Positions 41,874-50,444 of a stretch of DNA of 64,000 bases are shown piece by piece (within the stretch, counting starts at the first letter, position 1; every line of letters begins with the position of its first letter). This DNA is from Comamonas sp. lk (GTDB taxonomy: Bacteria > Pseudomonadota > Gammaproteobacteria > Burkholderiales > Burkholderiaceae_C). The stretch covers positions 81,962-145,961 of the forward strand of contig CAMELV010000008.1 of the NCBI GenBank assembly GCA_945925985.1, given 5' to 3'. The translations under genes were made by a program, and so were the position numbers. A model generated the notes under the pieces. The model was given only the letters and a program-made list of their open reading frames with translations. It did no database searches and was not told the DNA's origin.

Positions 41874-43055
41874 TTACAGGCCAGCCGCCGCACGCAGGGC
41901 CTGGGCCCGGTCGGTCCGCTCCCAGGTGAACTCGGGCTCTTCACGGCCAAAGTGGCCGTAGGCAGCGGTTTTTTCGTAGATCGGGCGCAGCAGGTCCAGC
42001 ATCTGGATGATGCCTTTGGGCCGCAGGTCAAAGTGCGCCGCCACCAGCGCCGACAGCTTGTCGTCGGGCATGACGCCAGTGCCTTCGGTGTAGACCGTGA
42101 TGTTCATCGGCTGGGCCACGCCGATGGCGTAGGCCACCTGCACCTGGCATTGCTTGGCCAGACCGGCAGCCACCACATTTTTGGCCACATAACGGGCTGC
42201 GTAAGCCGCAGAGCGGTCAACCTTGGACGGGTCCTTGCCGGAGAACGCGCCGCCGCCGTGCGGGCAGGCACCGCCATAGGTGTCCACGATGATCTTGCGA
42301 CCGGTCAAGCCGCAGTCGCCCTGGGGCCCGCCCACCACGAAACGGCCGGTGGGGTTGACCAGGTAACGGGTGTTTTGAAGCCATTCCTTGGGCAGCACGG
42401 GCTTGATCAGCTCCTCAATGATGGCCTCGGTGAAGCTGGCCTTCATGTGGTGCTGGTCTTGGGACTGGTCAGGGCTGTGCTGGGTGGACAGCACCACGGT
42501 GTCGATGCTGTGGGGCTTGCCATCCACATAGCGCATGGTGACCTGGCTCTTGGCGTCCGGGCGCAGAAAAGGCATGCGGCCGTCTTTACGCAACTGGGCC
42601 TGGCGTTCCATCAGGCGGTGGGCGTAATAGATGGGCGCAGGCATCAGCTCGGGCGTCTCATTGCAGGCGTAGCCGAACATCAGGCCCTGGTCGCCGGCAC
42701 CTGTGTTCAGGTGGTCGTCGGAGGCGTGATCCACGCCCTGGGCGATGTCATTGCTTTGCTTGTCGTAGGCCACCAGCACGGCGCAGCCCTTGTAGTCAAT
42801 ACCGTATTCGGTGTTGTCGTAGCCGATGCGCTTGATGGTGTCGCGTGCCACCTGGATGTAGTCGACATGCGCGTTGGTGGTGATCTCGCCGGCCAGCACC
42901 ACCAGACCGGTGTTGCACAGGGTTTCAGCGGCGACCCGTGATTTGGGGTCTTGCTTGAAGATCGCGTCGAGGATAGCGTCCGACACCTGATCAGCTACTT
43001 TGTCAGGGTGGCCTTCAGAGACGGATTCGGAGGTGAAGAGAAAATCATTAGCCAT
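41874..43055 (-). CDS. metK: S-adenosylmethionine synthase
   Basis: 393-residue methionine adenosyltransferase. Family motifs include [19 protein letters not shown] near the N-terminus, [12 protein letters not shown] and [18 protein letters not shown] 43055 ([13 protein letters not shown]) is the conserved start with GGAG upstream; the frame is open to 43166. It is divergent from the lipid A acyltransferase gene with a 196-bp gap. I saw no SAM riboswitch in its leader. Confidence 0.97.
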   Translation of the reverse strand: MANDFLFTSESVSEGHPDKVADQVSDAILDAIFKQDPKSRVAAETLCNTGLVVLAGEITTNAHVDYIQVARDTIKRIGYDNTEYGIDYKGCAVLVAYDKQSNDIAQGVDHASDDHLNTGAGDQGLMFGYACNETPELMPAPIYYAHRLMERQAQLRKDGRMPFLRPDAKSQVTMRYVDGKPHSIDTVVLSTQHSPDQSQDQHHMKASFTEAIIEELIKPVLPKEWLQNTRYLVNPTGRFVVGGPQGDCGLTGRKIIVDTYGGACPHGGGAFSGKDPSKVDRSAAYAARYVAKNVVAAGLAKQCQVQVAYAIGVAQPMNITVYTEGTGVMPDDKLSALVAAHFDLRPKGIIQMLDLLRPIYEKTAAYGHFGREEPEFTWERTDRAQALRAAAGL

Positions 43056-43251
43056 GGGTAAAAGCTCCAGGTTCAAGGTTGCAACAAAACGAGATTCGCG
43101 TTGCTTGAGCTGGGGGGCTTTCCGCGAACGCTTTAGCAGAATTGCCAATAAATTGACAAGGCACAATGGCGGCTCGTGGGAGCCAAGCCAATGTGGATGT
43201 CGCCCTGCAAGTAGTTCTATAACTCAGCGACGCCCTTAGTTTATCCGACGG

Positions 43252-44079
43252 ATGCAGCGATTTTTCAAAATTTTCTCCCGCCTGCCTTTAGGTCTTGCGC
43301 AGGCCTTGGGCGGCCTGTTGGGCTGGTGCGTGTTTGTGGTGTCCGCCACCTACCGGCGTCGGTTTTTGGCTCAGGCGCGCCAAGCCGGGCTGAGCGCTGC
43401 CCAGTGGCGCCCGGCGGTGGCCGCGGCCGGGCAACTGGTGGCCGAACTGCCGCGCCTGTGGCTGGGCGCACCAGTGCCGGTGCAATGGGTTGGCCAGGCC
43501 CATGTCGAGACGGCCTTGGCGGGTGGTCGCGGTGTGGTTTTTTTGACCCCGCATCTGGGTTGTTTTGAGGTTGCCGGCCAGGCCTATGCGGCCCGTTTTG
43601 GCGCCGTGCGGCCGATGACGGTGCTGTTTCGCCCGCCACGCCAAGCCTGGTTGCGCGACTGGGTCAACCGCGCGCGATCCCGGCCCGGTCTGCTGACCGC
43701 CACCACCACGCAGGCAGGCGTGCGCCAATTGTTGCGGGCGCTCAAGCAAGGCGAATGCGTGGGCTTGCTGCCTGACCAGGTGCCGCCCAAGGGGCAGGGC
43801 CAATGGCTCCCGTTTTTAGGCCACCCGGCCTACACCATGACGCTGGCGGCGCGGCTGGCCCAGCAAACTGGTGCCAGTGTACTCATGGCCTGGGGCGAGC
43901 GGCTCTCTGGCGGGCGCGGTTTTCGGGTGCATGTGCAGCCTCTGCCGGAGCCCTTGTCCGCCGATACGGCGCGGGCGGCAACCCAGATCAACCAGGCGCT
44001 TGGGGCCTTGATCCTGAGCTGCCCGGGCCAGTACCTTTGGGGTTACGCGCGTTACAAGCAGCCGCGTCAGGTAGCCTGA
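43252..44079 (+). CDS. LpxL/HtrB-type lysophospholipid acyltransferase (first)
   Basis: 275-residue lipid A late acyltransferase homologue with an N-terminal membrane segment and the catalytic H-x4-E motif HLGCFE at 101-106; LLPDQVPPKGQG is the second conserved block. It transfers a secondary acyl chain to Kdo2-lipid A or a related lipid. A second, diverged copy follows after 16 nt. Confidence 0.9.
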   Translation: MQRFFKIFSRLPLGLAQALGGLLGWCVFVVSATYRRRFLAQARQAGLSAAQWRPAVAAAGQLVAELPRLWLGAPVPVQWVGQAHVETALAGGRGVVFLTPHLGCFEVAGQAYAARFGAVRPMTVLFRPPRQAWLRDWVNRARSRPGLLTATTTQAGVRQLLRALKQGECVGLLPDQVPPKGQGQWLPFLGHPAYTMTLAARLAQQTGASVLMAWGERLSGGRGFRVHVQPLPEPLSADTARAATQINQALGALILSCPGQYLWGYARYKQPRQVA

Positions 44080-44095
44080 ACATGGGGCGCGACGC

Positions 44096-44962
44096 ATGCT
44101 GAACCGCCTGGGCGTCGCCATGATGCAGGGCTTGGCATGGTTGCCCCTGTCCTGGCTGCGCGGGCTGGGCTGGCTGCTGGGTCTGTTTCTTTACGCGGTG
44201 GCGGCGCCGAGGCGGCGGGTCGCTCGCATCAACTTGGGCCTGTGCTTCCCAGGCCTCACGCCTGCTGAACTTCAGGCCTTGACGCGCCGCAGCTTTGTGC
44301 GGTTTGCCCAAGCTTGGCTGGATCGGGCCTGGCTGTGGCATGGCGCGCCCGCCTTGGTGCGCCAGCGCCTGGCGTTAACGGGCGATCGTGAGCAGTTCGG
44401 TGGCACGGCGCCGCTGGTGATTTTTGCTCCGCATTTTGTGGGGCTGGACGCCGGCTGGACCGCCCTGACCCAGCAGCTGCCGCGCCGCTTCACTACCATA
44501 TACACCCGCGCGGCCCAAACTGGGCTTGACGCCTGGATGCAAGCCGGCCGGCGACGTTTTGGCGAGGCTCGGCTGTTTGCCCGGATCGACGCCGCCAAGC
44601 CGGTGCTGGCAGCGCTGCGTGCCGGCGAGCCTTTGTATTTGCTGCCGGACATGAATTTCGATGTGATTGAGTCGGTGTTCGTGCCGTTTTTCGGTGTGCC
44701 GTCCGCGACCTTGCCTTCGCTGTCCCGTTTTGCCCGGCTGGGCCGCGCCCGCGTGGTGCCGGTGCTGACCCGCATGACACCCGGTGGCTATGAGGTGCGG
44801 GTGCTGCCAGCCTGGACGGATTTTCCGACCGACGACCTGCAGGCCGACACCGCGCTGATGAACGAGCGCCTGGCTGGCTACATCACCACCATGCCTGACC
44901 AGTACTACTGGGTTCACAAACGCTTCAAAGACCGCCCGCCGGGCATGCCGCCGGTCTATTGA
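44096..44962 (+). CDS. LpxL/LpxM-type lysophospholipid acyltransferase (second)
   Basis: 288-residue paralogue with H-x4-D motif HFVGLD at 113-118 and the conserved LLPDMNFD block. Paired late acyltransferases next to metK are a recurrent Burkholderiales arrangement; one probably adds the first and the other the second secondary acyl chain to lipid A. Confidence 0.9.
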   Translation: MLNRLGVAMMQGLAWLPLSWLRGLGWLLGLFLYAVAAPRRRVARINLGLCFPGLTPAELQALTRRSFVRFAQAWLDRAWLWHGAPALVRQRLALTGDREQFGGTAPLVIFAPHFVGLDAGWTALTQQLPRRFTTIYTRAAQTGLDAWMQAGRRRFGEARLFARIDAAKPVLAALRAGEPLYLLPDMNFDVIESVFVPFFGVPSATLPSLSRFARLGRARVVPVLTRMTPGGYEVRVLPAWTDFPTDDLQADTALMNERLAGYITTMPDQYYWVHKRFKDRPPGMPPVY

Positions 44963-45000
44963 CCTGCTGCGCGGACTTATGTTTTGACGGTTGGCGTGGT

Positions 45001-45086
45001 GCGGGGACGGCGTGCCTGATTCTGCTCGTGTCCTCCGCCCTGCGGGCTCCCCCTTGACCTCGCTGCACCAGGCACGCCGTCCCCGC
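45001..45086. repeat. Inverted-repeat element with 18-bp perfect arms
   Basis: GCGGGGACGGCGTGCCTG at 45001-45018 is the exact reverse complement of 45069-45086, with a 50-nt interior rich in CCCTGCGGGC. Directly abuts two-hairpin copy 6. A half copy at 38129 likewise abuts copy 5. Confidence 0.82.
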
Positions 45087-45095
45087 CCACTATCC

Positions 45096-45160
45096 CGTCA
45101 TCCCCGGCTACGACCGGGGATCCAGGAAGTCATGGATTCCCGTTTTCACGGGAATGACGG
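45096..45160. repeat. Two-hairpin GTCATTCCCG repeat, copy 6
   Basis: CGTCATCCCCGG...CCGGGGATCCAGG then TCATGGATTCCCG...CGGGAATGACGG, followed by two GGAATGACGG fragments at about 45169-45199. It overlaps the 3' end of yihA and encodes the protein's final residues. Confidence 0.85.
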
Positions 45161-45917
45161 GAAGCAGCGGGAATGACGGCTGTGTCTCTGGAATGACGGG
45201 CAGCATCGGAGATGACGGGGTAGGGCCAGGGATGGCCGGATGCGCCCATTGCCAGAGTAGCGTAGAGACCTCGTCGATGCCCTGGCGCTTGGTGGCGGAA
45301 AAAAGGCGTACCTCGCCACCGCCGGCCTGAAGCTTCATGATAGAAAGTGCCTTGGTTTGCTCGGCACGCGTCAGCTTGTCGGCCTTGGTCAGCACCACCA
45401 GAAATTTCAGCCCTTCTTCCACTCGCGGTCGAACCACATCGAGCAAGATCTCGTCGAGCTCGGTCAGGCCGTGACGTGGATCACACATCAGCACGATGGC
45501 GCTCAGGTTCTCGCGCGTCACTAGGTAGTTGGCCATCACCTGCTGCCAGCGGATCTTGTCCTGCTTGGGCACGGCGGCGTAGCCATAGCCCGGCAGGTCG
45601 GCCAGCACCGCGTCGGTGATGCCCTGTTTGCCCAAAGAAAATAGATTGATGTGTTGCGTCCGCCCTGGCTTTTTGGAGGCAAAGGCCAGCTGCTTTTGTT
45701 GCGTCAGGGTGTTGATACAGGTGGATTTGCCGGCGTTGGAGCGTCCCACAAAGGCAATCTCGGGCACGCTCAGCGCCGGCAAGAAATGCAACTGGGGCGC
45801 GGTGGTCAGAAATTTGGCGGTGTGCAGCCAACCAGAAGCCACCAGGGCGGCAGCGGCAGCAGGGGTGGTTGCGGTAGGCGCGGCGCTGCGCGCGGGTGGT
45901 TTGGTAGGGATAGTCAT
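45108..45917 (-). CDS. yihA: Ribosome biogenesis GTP-binding protein YihA/YsxC (EngB)
   Basis: 269-residue TrmE-Era-EngA-EngB-type GTPase needed for large-subunit assembly. G1 GRSNAGKST at 58-66, G3 DLPGYG, G4 TKAD and G5 SATK are intact. The last ~35 residues (from about PAIPGPTP onward, including PVIPVKTGIHDFLDPRS) come from the adjacent repeat and are not family sequence, so the natural stop was lost. The extension probably does not affect the GTPase core. Divergent from the cytochrome c4 gene. Confidence 0.93.
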   Translation of the reverse strand: MTIPTKPPARSAAPTATTPAAAAALVASGWLHTAKFLTTAPQLHFLPALSVPEIAFVGRSNAGKSTCINTLTQQKQLAFASKKPGRTQHINLFSLGKQGITDAVLADLPGYGYAAVPKQDKIRWQQVMANYLVTRENLSAIVLMCDPRHGLTELDEILLDVVRPRVEEGLKFLVVLTKADKLTRAEQTKALSIMKLQAGGGEVRLFSATKRQGIDEVSTLLWQWAHPAIPGPTPSSPMLPVIPETQPSFPLLPVIPVKTGIHDFLDPRS

Positions 45918-45988
45918 TCAGTCGAGGGGTAAACCCAAGAGCCCATTGTAGAATCAGACCGTTCTGCACACCTGACACGACACTCACC

Positions 45989-46633
45989 ATGAAGCTGCTT
46001 GCCTCCCTCTTGATCACTGCCGCACTGGCGGCGTCTGCTGTATCAGTTTTTGCCCAAGAGGCTGCACCGAAAGCAGTCGCTGCCAAGGCGGCCAAGCCGG
46101 ATCTGGCCAAAGGTGAGGCCAGCTACACAGCGGTGTGCGCCGCCTGCCACGGTGCCGACGGCAACTCTGGCACGCCGGCCAACCCCAAGCTGGCCCAGCA
46201 GCACCCGGAGTACCTGGTCAAGCAGTTGCAGGAGTTCAAAAGCGGCAAGCGCGCCAATGCGGTGATGTCCGGCATGGCGGCCACCTTGTCAGCCGACGAC
46301 ATGAAAAATGTCGCCTATTGGTTGAGCAGCAAGACGGCCAAGCCTGGTTTTGCCAAAGACAAAGAGCTGGTGGCCTTGGGTGAAAGTATCTACCGCGGCG
46401 GCATTGCTGAGCGGCAGATCTCGGCGTGCTCGGGCTGCCACAGCCCGAACGGCGCGGGCATTCCGGTACAGTACCCCCGCCTGAGCGGGCAGCATGCTGA
46501 TTACACTGCGGCTCAGCTCACCGGTTTCCGCGATGGCGTGCGTAAGAACGCCTTGCAGATGACCCAGGTGGCAGCCAAGCTTAACGACCGTGAAATCAAG
46601 GCGGTTTCGGACTACATTGCCGGGCTGCGCTGA
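45989..46633 (+). CDS. Diheme cytochrome c4-like protein
   Basis: 214-residue periplasmic cytochrome with a signal peptide ending at FAQ (about residue 23) and two CXXCH haem sites, CAACH at 50-54 and CSGCH at 147-151; M91/M94-region (VMSGM) and LQMTQVA supply candidate axial methionines. Tandem similarity of the two halves is the cytochrome c4 pattern; these pass electrons to terminal oxidases. Placement between yihA and msrP is common in Burkholderiales. Confidence 0.92.
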   Translation: MKLLASLLITAALAASAVSVFAQEAAPKAVAAKAAKPDLAKGEASYTAVCAACHGADGNSGTPANPKLAQQHPEYLVKQLQEFKSGKRANAVMSGMAATLSADDMKNVAYWLSSKTAKPGFAKDKELVALGESIYRGGIAERQISACSGCHSPNGAGIPVQYPRLSGQHADYTAAQLTGFRDGVRKNALQMTQVAAKLNDREIKAVSDYIAGLR

Positions 46634-46709
46634 CCGGCAGACCTGTCTGCCAGCCGGCATCCCCCGAGCCTGGCGCTGGTAGGTCACCATTTATCCAGAG
46701 GAGGGCACC

Positions 46710-47714
46710 ATGTTGATCAAGACCCCTGACAACGGCTTTCACCACCCGGTGGGCAGCGAGATCACCCCCCAGACCGCCTACCGTGAGCGGCGCCAACTGC
46801 TTCAATTACTGGCTACCGGCTCCGCCGGCGCGGTTATGGCCGCTTGGGCTGGCCGCGATGCCTGGGCTCAGGGCTCTGGCACGGTGCGTCCGGGCAAGCT
46901 GGCGGCGCTCGCTGGCGCCAAGTCAGGGGTAGCCGGCGCCATGAGCATGGACAAGCTGACCGACTACAAAGACGCCAGCACTTACAACAACTTTTACGAA
47001 TTCGGCACCGACAAGGGCGATCCGGCCAAAAATGCCCACACCCTGAAAACCACGCCGTGGACCGTAGAGGTGGAGGGCCTCGTGAAGAAACCGGCCAAAT
47101 ATGCGCTGGAAGACCTGCTCAAGCTCAGTGCCCAAGAGGAACGCATTTACCGCCTGCGCTGCGTTGAGGGCTGGTCGATGGTGATTCCCTGGGTTGGCTA
47201 TTCAATGAGCCAACTGATCAAAAAGGTAGAGCCGCTGGGCAGTGCCAAGTACGTCGAGTTCGTCACCCTGGCCGACCCCAAGACCATGCCTTTTGTCGGC
47301 TCCAGCGTGCTCGACTGGCCCTATGTGGAGGCGCTGCGTCTGGATGAAGCCATGCACCCCCTGACCCTGCTGAGCTTTGGCATGTACGGCGAGGTGCTGC
47401 CCAACCAGAGCGGCGCACCGGTTAGGCTGGTGGTGCCCTGGAAATACGGCTTCAAGAGCGGCAAGAGCCTGGTCAAGATCCGCTTCACCGACAAGCAGCC
47501 CGACACCGCCTGGAACAAGGCAGCCGCCAACGAGTACGGCTTCTACTCTAACGTCAACCCGGATGTCGATCACCCGCGTTGGAGCCAGGCCACCGAACGG
47601 CGCATTGGTGAAGACGGACTGTTTGCGAAGAAGCGTAAGACGCTGATGTTCAATGGCTACGAAGCCCAGGTGGGCCAGCTCTACGCCGGCATGGACCTTA
47701 AAAAGAACTTTTGA
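46710..47714 (+). CDS. msrP: Protein-methionine-sulfoxide reductase catalytic subunit MsrP (YedY)
   Basis: 334-residue molybdopterin enzyme that repairs oxidised methionine in periplasmic proteins. A Tat signal with RR at 27-28 (ERRQLLQLL) and the molybdenum-ligating C151 (LRCVEGWSM) are present. Strong GAGGAGGG precedes ATG 46710. It overlaps msrQ by one base (TGATG), so the two are coupled. Confidence 0.95.
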   Translation: MLIKTPDNGFHHPVGSEITPQTAYRERRQLLQLLATGSAGAVMAAWAGRDAWAQGSGTVRPGKLAALAGAKSGVAGAMSMDKLTDYKDASTYNNFYEFGTDKGDPAKNAHTLKTTPWTVEVEGLVKKPAKYALEDLLKLSAQEERIYRLRCVEGWSMVIPWVGYSMSQLIKKVEPLGSAKYVEFVTLADPKTMPFVGSSVLDWPYVEALRLDEAMHPLTLLSFGMYGEVLPNQSGAPVRLVVPWKYGFKSGKSLVKIRFTDKQPDTAWNKAAANEYGFYSNVNPDVDHPRWSQATERRIGEDGLFAKKRKTLMFNGYEAQVGQLYAGMDLKKNF

Positions 47715-48322
47715 TGCGCGGCGCGTTGGGCCGCTGGCTGCTGCACCCGGCGGCCAAGCCGCTGGTGTGGGGGCTTTGCCTGCTGCCACTGGTCTGGCTC
47801 GTTTATGGTGCAGCCAGCAACCAACTGGGCGCCAACCCGGCAGAAGCCTTGGTGCGATCAACTGGCGACTGGGCCCTGCGGTTTTTGTGTCTGGTGTTAA
47901 CGGTGACACCGCTGCGCGTGATCACCGGCCTGCCGACGCTGGCGCGCTTCCGGCGGCTTCTGGGCCTGTTTATGTACGCTTACCTGTGGTTGCACTTGCT
48001 GAGCTACGCCTGGTTTGACATGGGCCTGGAGATTGCCGATATCGCCCGCGACATCGCCAAGCGGCCGTTCATTTTGGTTGGTTTTAGCGCTTTTGTGCTG
48101 CTGACACCGCTGGCGATGACTTCCTTCAACCGCGCCATCAGGGCCCTGGGAGCACGGCGCTGGCAACTGCTGCACCGGGCGGTCTATGTGGTGGCCGGTT
48201 TGGCGGTGCTGCACTTCTTCTGGATGCGCACCGGCAAGAACGATTTTGCGGAAGTGTTTGTTTATGCGGCCATTTTGGGTGCGTTACTGGGCTGGCGGTT
48301 GTGGCGACGTTTGAGCCGTTAA
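47714..48322 (+). CDS. msrQ: Protein-methionine-sulfoxide reductase haem-binding subunit MsrQ (YedZ)
   Basis: 202-residue membrane cytochrome b-type protein with six hydrophobic segments; LFMYAYLWLHLLSY and LLHRAVYVVAGLAVLHFFW carry the haem histidines. It feeds electrons from the quinone pool to MsrP. ATG 47714 overlaps the msrP stop. Confidence 0.94.
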   Translation: MRGALGRWLLHPAAKPLVWGLCLLPLVWLVYGAASNQLGANPAEALVRSTGDWALRFLCLVLTVTPLRVITGLPTLARFRRLLGLFMYAYLWLHLLSYAWFDMGLEIADIARDIAKRPFILVGFSAFVLLTPLAMTSFNRAIRALGARRWQLLHRAVYVVAGLAVLHFFWMRTGKNDFAEVFVYAAILGALLGWRLWRRLSR

Positions 48323-48424
48323 CGTTTTTGTCTTCGTGGACTTTTGCTTGGGCGTTGGCTTAGGAGTGTGGTGAGAATTCATTCTGTCATTCCCGCGTCC
48401 TGTCTGTCATAACCGCATCCTATG

Positions 48425-48489
48425 TGTCATTCCCGGCTACGACCGGGAATCCAGGACGACATGGATCCACGCATCCGCGAGGATAACGG
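48425..48489. repeat. Two-hairpin GTCATTCCCG repeat, copy 7
   Basis: TGTCATTCCCGG...CCGGGAATCCAGG then CATGGATCC...GAGGATAACGG (terminal arm diverged). Half copies TGTCATTCCCG and TGTCATAACCG lie just upstream. Confidence 0.82.
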
Positions 48490-48606
48490 ACACGAGCGCC
48501 GCCGCTCAGCCCGGCGCCACCTTGACCGGCGCATCAGACACAGTTGTCAGCCTATGTATTGATCTGCATTAATTTAAAATTGATAGCAAACAAATCAATA
48601 AAATCG

Positions 48607-48624
48607 GGGCTTCCAGCCCTTTTT
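48607..48624. terminator. Terminator-like hairpin between msrQ and lysA
   Basis: GGGCT-TCC-AGCCC followed by TTTTT on the + strand; on the minus strand the hairpin is followed by a T-rich stretch. It lies 19 bp past the lysA stop and could terminate both convergent transcripts. Confidence 0.5.
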
Positions 48625-48642
48625 GACCTGTAACTTTGCCGT

Positions 48643-49923
48643 TCAGCCGCCAACCAGTTGTTCCTGCTGCATCTGCTCGGCAATGGTCTCCCGGCGGCGG
48701 ATCAGGTGGGCTTGGTCGCCATCCACCAGCACCTCGGGCGCGCGGCCGCGTGAGTTGTAGTTGCTGGCCATGCTCATGCAGTAGGCACCTGCCGACAGCA
48801 CCGCCAACAGGTCTCCCTGTCGCGGCGCCAGATGGCGATCGTGGCCGAGCCAGTCACCGCTCTCACAAATCGGCCCCACCACCTCCCACACCCGGGTGGC
48901 CTCGTCACATGGTTGCAGCGGCACGATCTGGTGGTAGGCCTGGTACATGGCTGGGCGCGGCAGGTCGTTCATGGCGGCGTCGACGATGCAGAAGTTTTTC
49001 TGCTCGCCGGGCTTGAGGTAAAGCACCTCGGTCAGGCAGACGCCGGCGTTACCCACCAGGGAGCGGCCGGGCTCGATCATCAATTGGCGCTGGCCGAAGC
49101 CACGCGCATCCAGTTTGGCCAGCAAAGTGGCCCAGAGCTGGCCGGCGTCGGGCGGGGTGTCGCCGTTGTAGTCGATGCCCAGGCCACCGCCAAAGTCGAT
49201 ATGGTGAATTGGGATACCGGCGGCCTCGATCGCCCCGACCAGGTCCAACATGCGGTCCATCGCGTCTAAATAGGGCTCGGTTTGGGTGATCTGGGAGCCG
49301 ATATGGCAATCAATGCCCACCACCCGGATACCGTTCAGGCCGGCCGCGTGCAGGTAGGTGGGCAACACCCGTTCGTGGGCAATGCCAAATTTGTTGCCCT
49401 TGAGGCCGGTGGAGATGTAAGGGTGGGTCTTGGGGTCCACATTCGGGTTGACGCGGATGCTGACCGGCGCCCGCAGACCCATGGCGCTGGCAACCTCACT
49501 CAGCACATCAAGCTCGGCCTCGCTCTCGACATTGAAGCAGCCAATGCCAGCCTGCAGCGCTCGGCGCATCTCGGCGCGGGTTTTGCCCACACCCGAGAAG
49601 ATGATTTTATCGGCCGCGCCGCCTGCAGCCAGCACCCGATCCATGTCACCGCCCGAGACGATGTCAAAGCCGCAGCCGGCCCGCGCAAACAGCTCGATTA
49701 CGCCCAGCGCCGGGTTGGCTTTCATGGCGTAGCAGATCTGTACCTGGCGGCCAGCAAAGCCACGCTGGTAGGCAGCCAGGGCGGCCAACATGGCGGCTTT
49801 TGAATAGACAAACAAGGGCGTGCCGTGAGTTTGCGCCAGCGCGCCAAGCCGAGTCGACTCCAGCCAGAGTTCGCCGCCGAGGTAGGCCAGATGGGGTTGG
49901 CCAGGCAGGGTGTTAAGGGTCAT
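48643..49923 (-). CDS. lysA: Diaminopimelate decarboxylase
   Basis: 426-residue PLP enzyme that makes L-lysine from meso-diaminopimelate. PLP lysine K68 (YAMKAN), GGGLGI, and the CESGDWL active-site block are clear. ATG 49923 overlaps the lptM stop (ATGA), and lptM-lysA is a conserved proteobacterial pair. Confidence 0.96.
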   Translation of the reverse strand: MTLNTLPGQPHLAYLGGELWLESTRLGALAQTHGTPLFVYSKAAMLAALAAYQRGFAGRQVQICYAMKANPALGVIELFARAGCGFDIVSGGDMDRVLAAGGAADKIIFSGVGKTRAEMRRALQAGIGCFNVESEAELDVLSEVASAMGLRAPVSIRVNPNVDPKTHPYISTGLKGNKFGIAHERVLPTYLHAAGLNGIRVVGIDCHIGSQITQTEPYLDAMDRMLDLVGAIEAAGIPIHHIDFGGGLGIDYNGDTPPDAGQLWATLLAKLDARGFGQRQLMIEPGRSLVGNAGVCLTEVLYLKPGEQKNFCIVDAAMNDLPRPAMYQAYHQIVPLQPCDEATRVWEVVGPICESGDWLGHDRHLAPRQGDLLAVLSAGAYCMSMASNYNSRGRAPEVLVDGDQAHLIRRRETIAEQMQQEQLVGG

Positions 49924-50105
49924 GGTGCGGGGCTGCTGGCTGCGGGGGCAGCCGGCTTGATCAGGGTTTGGGGCAGGGTGGCGCGCTGGGCGGCGGCCGG
50001 TCCTGTGGGCAGGTACAGCGAGCCGGACTGACCGCAGCCACCCAGGGTTACCGCATAGACGGCAAGGACAAGGGTCCTGACTAGAATTGGAGGGTGAGTC
50101 AACAT
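49920..50105 (-). CDS. lptM: LPS assembly lipoprotein LptM (YifL-like)
   Basis: 61-residue outer-membrane lipoprotein that helps mature the LptD/LptE LPS translocon. Lipobox LGGC at 21-24 and the conserved [10 protein letters not shown] segment are diagnostic; the rest is a short Pro/Ala tail. The start ATG 50105 is 9 bp from the divergent cyaY start; the frame is open to 50294 only in shadow of cyaY. Confidence 0.92.
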   Translation of the reverse strand: MLTHPPILVRTLVLAVYAVTLGGCGQSGSLYLPTGPAAAQRATLPQTLIKPAAPAASSPAP

Positions 50106-50114
50106 GGTGAAATT

Positions 50115-50444
50115 ATGACCGACCTTGAATTCTTGGACCTGGCTGAAAACCTGCTCAAAGCCGTGGAGGCCAGTTGCGACCGCATCAACGACGAGGGCAC
50201 CGCTGACATTGACAACCAGCGTGTGGGTGGCATGGTGACCTTGGTGTTTGGCAACCGCAGCCAGATTGTGATCAACCTGCAAAAACCATTGCATGAGGTT
50301 TGGCTGGCAGCCAGATCAGGCGGCTATCACTACAAATTCAGCAGCAATGAATGGCGTGATACCAAGGGCCAGGGCGAGTTTTTTGCCTGTTTGTCGCATG
50401 ATGCCAGCGCTCAGGCGGGGAGCCCGTTGGTGTTCGCTGCCTGA
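50115..50444 (+). CDS. cyaY: Iron-sulfur cluster assembly protein CyaY (frataxin)
   Basis: 109-residue bacterial frataxin, an acidic iron-binding modulator of Fe-S cluster synthesis. Acidic first helix ([14 protein letters not shown]) and the conserved VNxQ-like block ([15 protein letters not shown]) plus GGYHYKF are present. ATG 50115 is preferred; GTG 50094 is in frame. Its promoter must lie within the divergent lptM gene. Its stop directly abuts the mrcA stop. Confidence 0.95.
   Translation: MTDLEFLDLAENLLKAVEASCDRINDEGTADIDNQRVGGMVTLVFGNRSQIVINLQKPLHEVWLAARSGGYHYKFSSNEWRDTKGQGEFFACLSHDASAQAGSPLVFAA

Larger units (their letters stand above)
48323..48642. other. Gene-free gap between convergent msrQ and lysA
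   Basis: 320 bp filled by repeats: two half copies (about 48385-48412) and one full two-hairpin copy (48425-48489), then an AT-rich stretch and a terminator-like hairpin at 48607-48624. No coding sequence is convincing. Confidence 0.75.

Noticed and set aside
41553..42941. 462-codon + strand frame opposite metK and the GT9 start
   Set aside because: Antisense to metK, whose motifs are unmistakable; the frame has no family similarity.
43056..43251. Possible SAM or SAH riboswitch upstream of metK
   Set aside because: I could not identify a conserved aptamer core; a TTGACA at 43153 lacks a matching -10. Needs a covariance search to exclude.
48560..48625. Fifth copy of the 48-bp imuB/dnaE2 repeat between msrQ and lysA
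   Set aside because: It has TTGATAGC and CCAGCCCTT but in the wrong order and spacing; the hairpin is better explained as a terminator.
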